Assembly (NCBI RefSeq): GCF_000241465.1
Contig: NZ_JH584235.1
Location: 2,904,529 to 2,968,528, forward strand
DNA: 64,000 bases
Reading direction: 5' to 3'
From: Sphingomonas echinoides ATCC 14820
GTDB lineage: Bacteria > Pseudomonadota > Alphaproteobacteria > Sphingomonadales > Sphingomonadaceae
Below, piece by piece: positions 63,787 to 64,000 of the stretch. The notes under the pieces are model-generated. The model was not told where the DNA came from. It was given only the letters and a program-made list of their open reading frames with translations, and searched no databases. Each line of letters begins with the position of its first letter. The stretch's first letter is position 1. The position numbers and the translations under genes were made by a program.

Positions 63787-64000
63787 TTAGGCCAGCAGCC
63801 GTGGCAGCCACTGCGCCGGATCGTCGCCGACCTCGGCGCGGATCGCATCGAGGCGGCGCACGCTGCTTTCGCGGCCCGACAGGATCGTCAGCAAATCGGG
63901 CATACCGCCCAGATTGAGCCGCGCGATCACGCTGTCATTGCCATGTTTTATCAGGAAACAGCGCGCCGTGTCGGGCAGCGTGCGGATCAGGTCGAATTCA
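63787..64000 (-). CDS. virB4: VirB4 ATPase, C-terminal end (cut by window edge)
   Basis: The last 70 codons of VirB4, read on the minus strand up to TAA at 63789-63787, are visible: TARCFLIKHGNDSVIARLNL, GGMPDLLTILSGRES, VRRLDAIRAEVGDDPAQWLP. This is a standard VirB4 C-terminus. The rest, and any virB1-3, virB5 or relaxase genes, lie outside the window. Confidence 0.9.
   Translation of the reverse strand, partial: EFDLIRTLPDTARCFLIKHGNDSVIARLNLGGMPDLLTILSGRESSVRRLDAIRAEVGDDPAQWLPRLLA

Overview
The window looks like chromosomal DNA of a sphingomonad alphaproteobacterium (Sphingomonas or a close relative). The evidence is high GC, extracytoplasmic proteins typical of the group (TonB-dependent receptors, retropepsin-like and M20 hydrolases), Caulobacter-like xylose enzymes, class I PHA genes, paired molybdenum hydroxylase genes, and palindromic repeats built on a CGTTCGTTTCGAG core. 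I saw no rRNA, tRNA, CRISPR array, insertion sequence or prophage. Many proposed starts are internal ATG, GTG or TTG codons chosen from signal peptides, family boundaries, Shine-Dalgarno (SD) spacing or stop/start overlaps.

Layout. 1-3.3 kb: a truncated TonB receptor and a divergent LOV-PAS-GAF hybrid histidine kinase. 3.4-7.1 kb: ligase-associated MBL exonuclease and DEXH helicase genes, divergent around a dense palindromic repeat island and without their usual DNA ligase. 7.1-14.0 kb: two exported hydrolases, then a siderophore receptor operon (receptor, DUF3649, PepSY protein, DUF3325). 14.0-17.3 kb: a three-gene phosphonate cassette (phnX, a TIGR03364-type FAD oxidoreductase, a DUF5690 transporter-like protein) with no phnW. 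17.4-21.4 kb: a membrane cytochrome / 2Fe-2S / molybdopterin oxidoreductase. 21.6-30.9 kb: a xylose locus joining GH43, the isomerase route (xylulokinase, xylose isomerase) and three Weimberg-type enzymes (xylX, xylose dehydrogenase, lactonase), a sugar porter and a LacI regulator, with a xylose-type operator before the first gene.

31-48.7 kb is mostly housekeeping: a HerA-like ATPase, a TonB-like protein, a thioesterase, TauE, AlaC, PhaC and phasin (two matched palindromes before the phasin), ClpS, MurA, an adenine salvage pair, an HxlR/QorB redox pair, a PLP enzyme, VOC protein, PgeF, GNAT, a COG1565 methyltransferase and Lgt. 48.7-58.9 kb holds an acyl-CoA synthetase, an orphan molybdopterin subunit, ferrochelatase, acetoacetyl-CoA reductase, small envelope proteins, ribosomal protein L28, TadA and a CNNM/CorC-type protein. 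58.9-64 kb is a minus-strand type IV secretion operon (virB4 partial, B6, B8, B9, B10, B11) that runs off the window.

The strongest candidates for something new are the phnW-less phosphonate cassette, the three-way-junction repeat between the exonuclease and helicase genes, and the mixed isomerase/Weimberg xylose locus.
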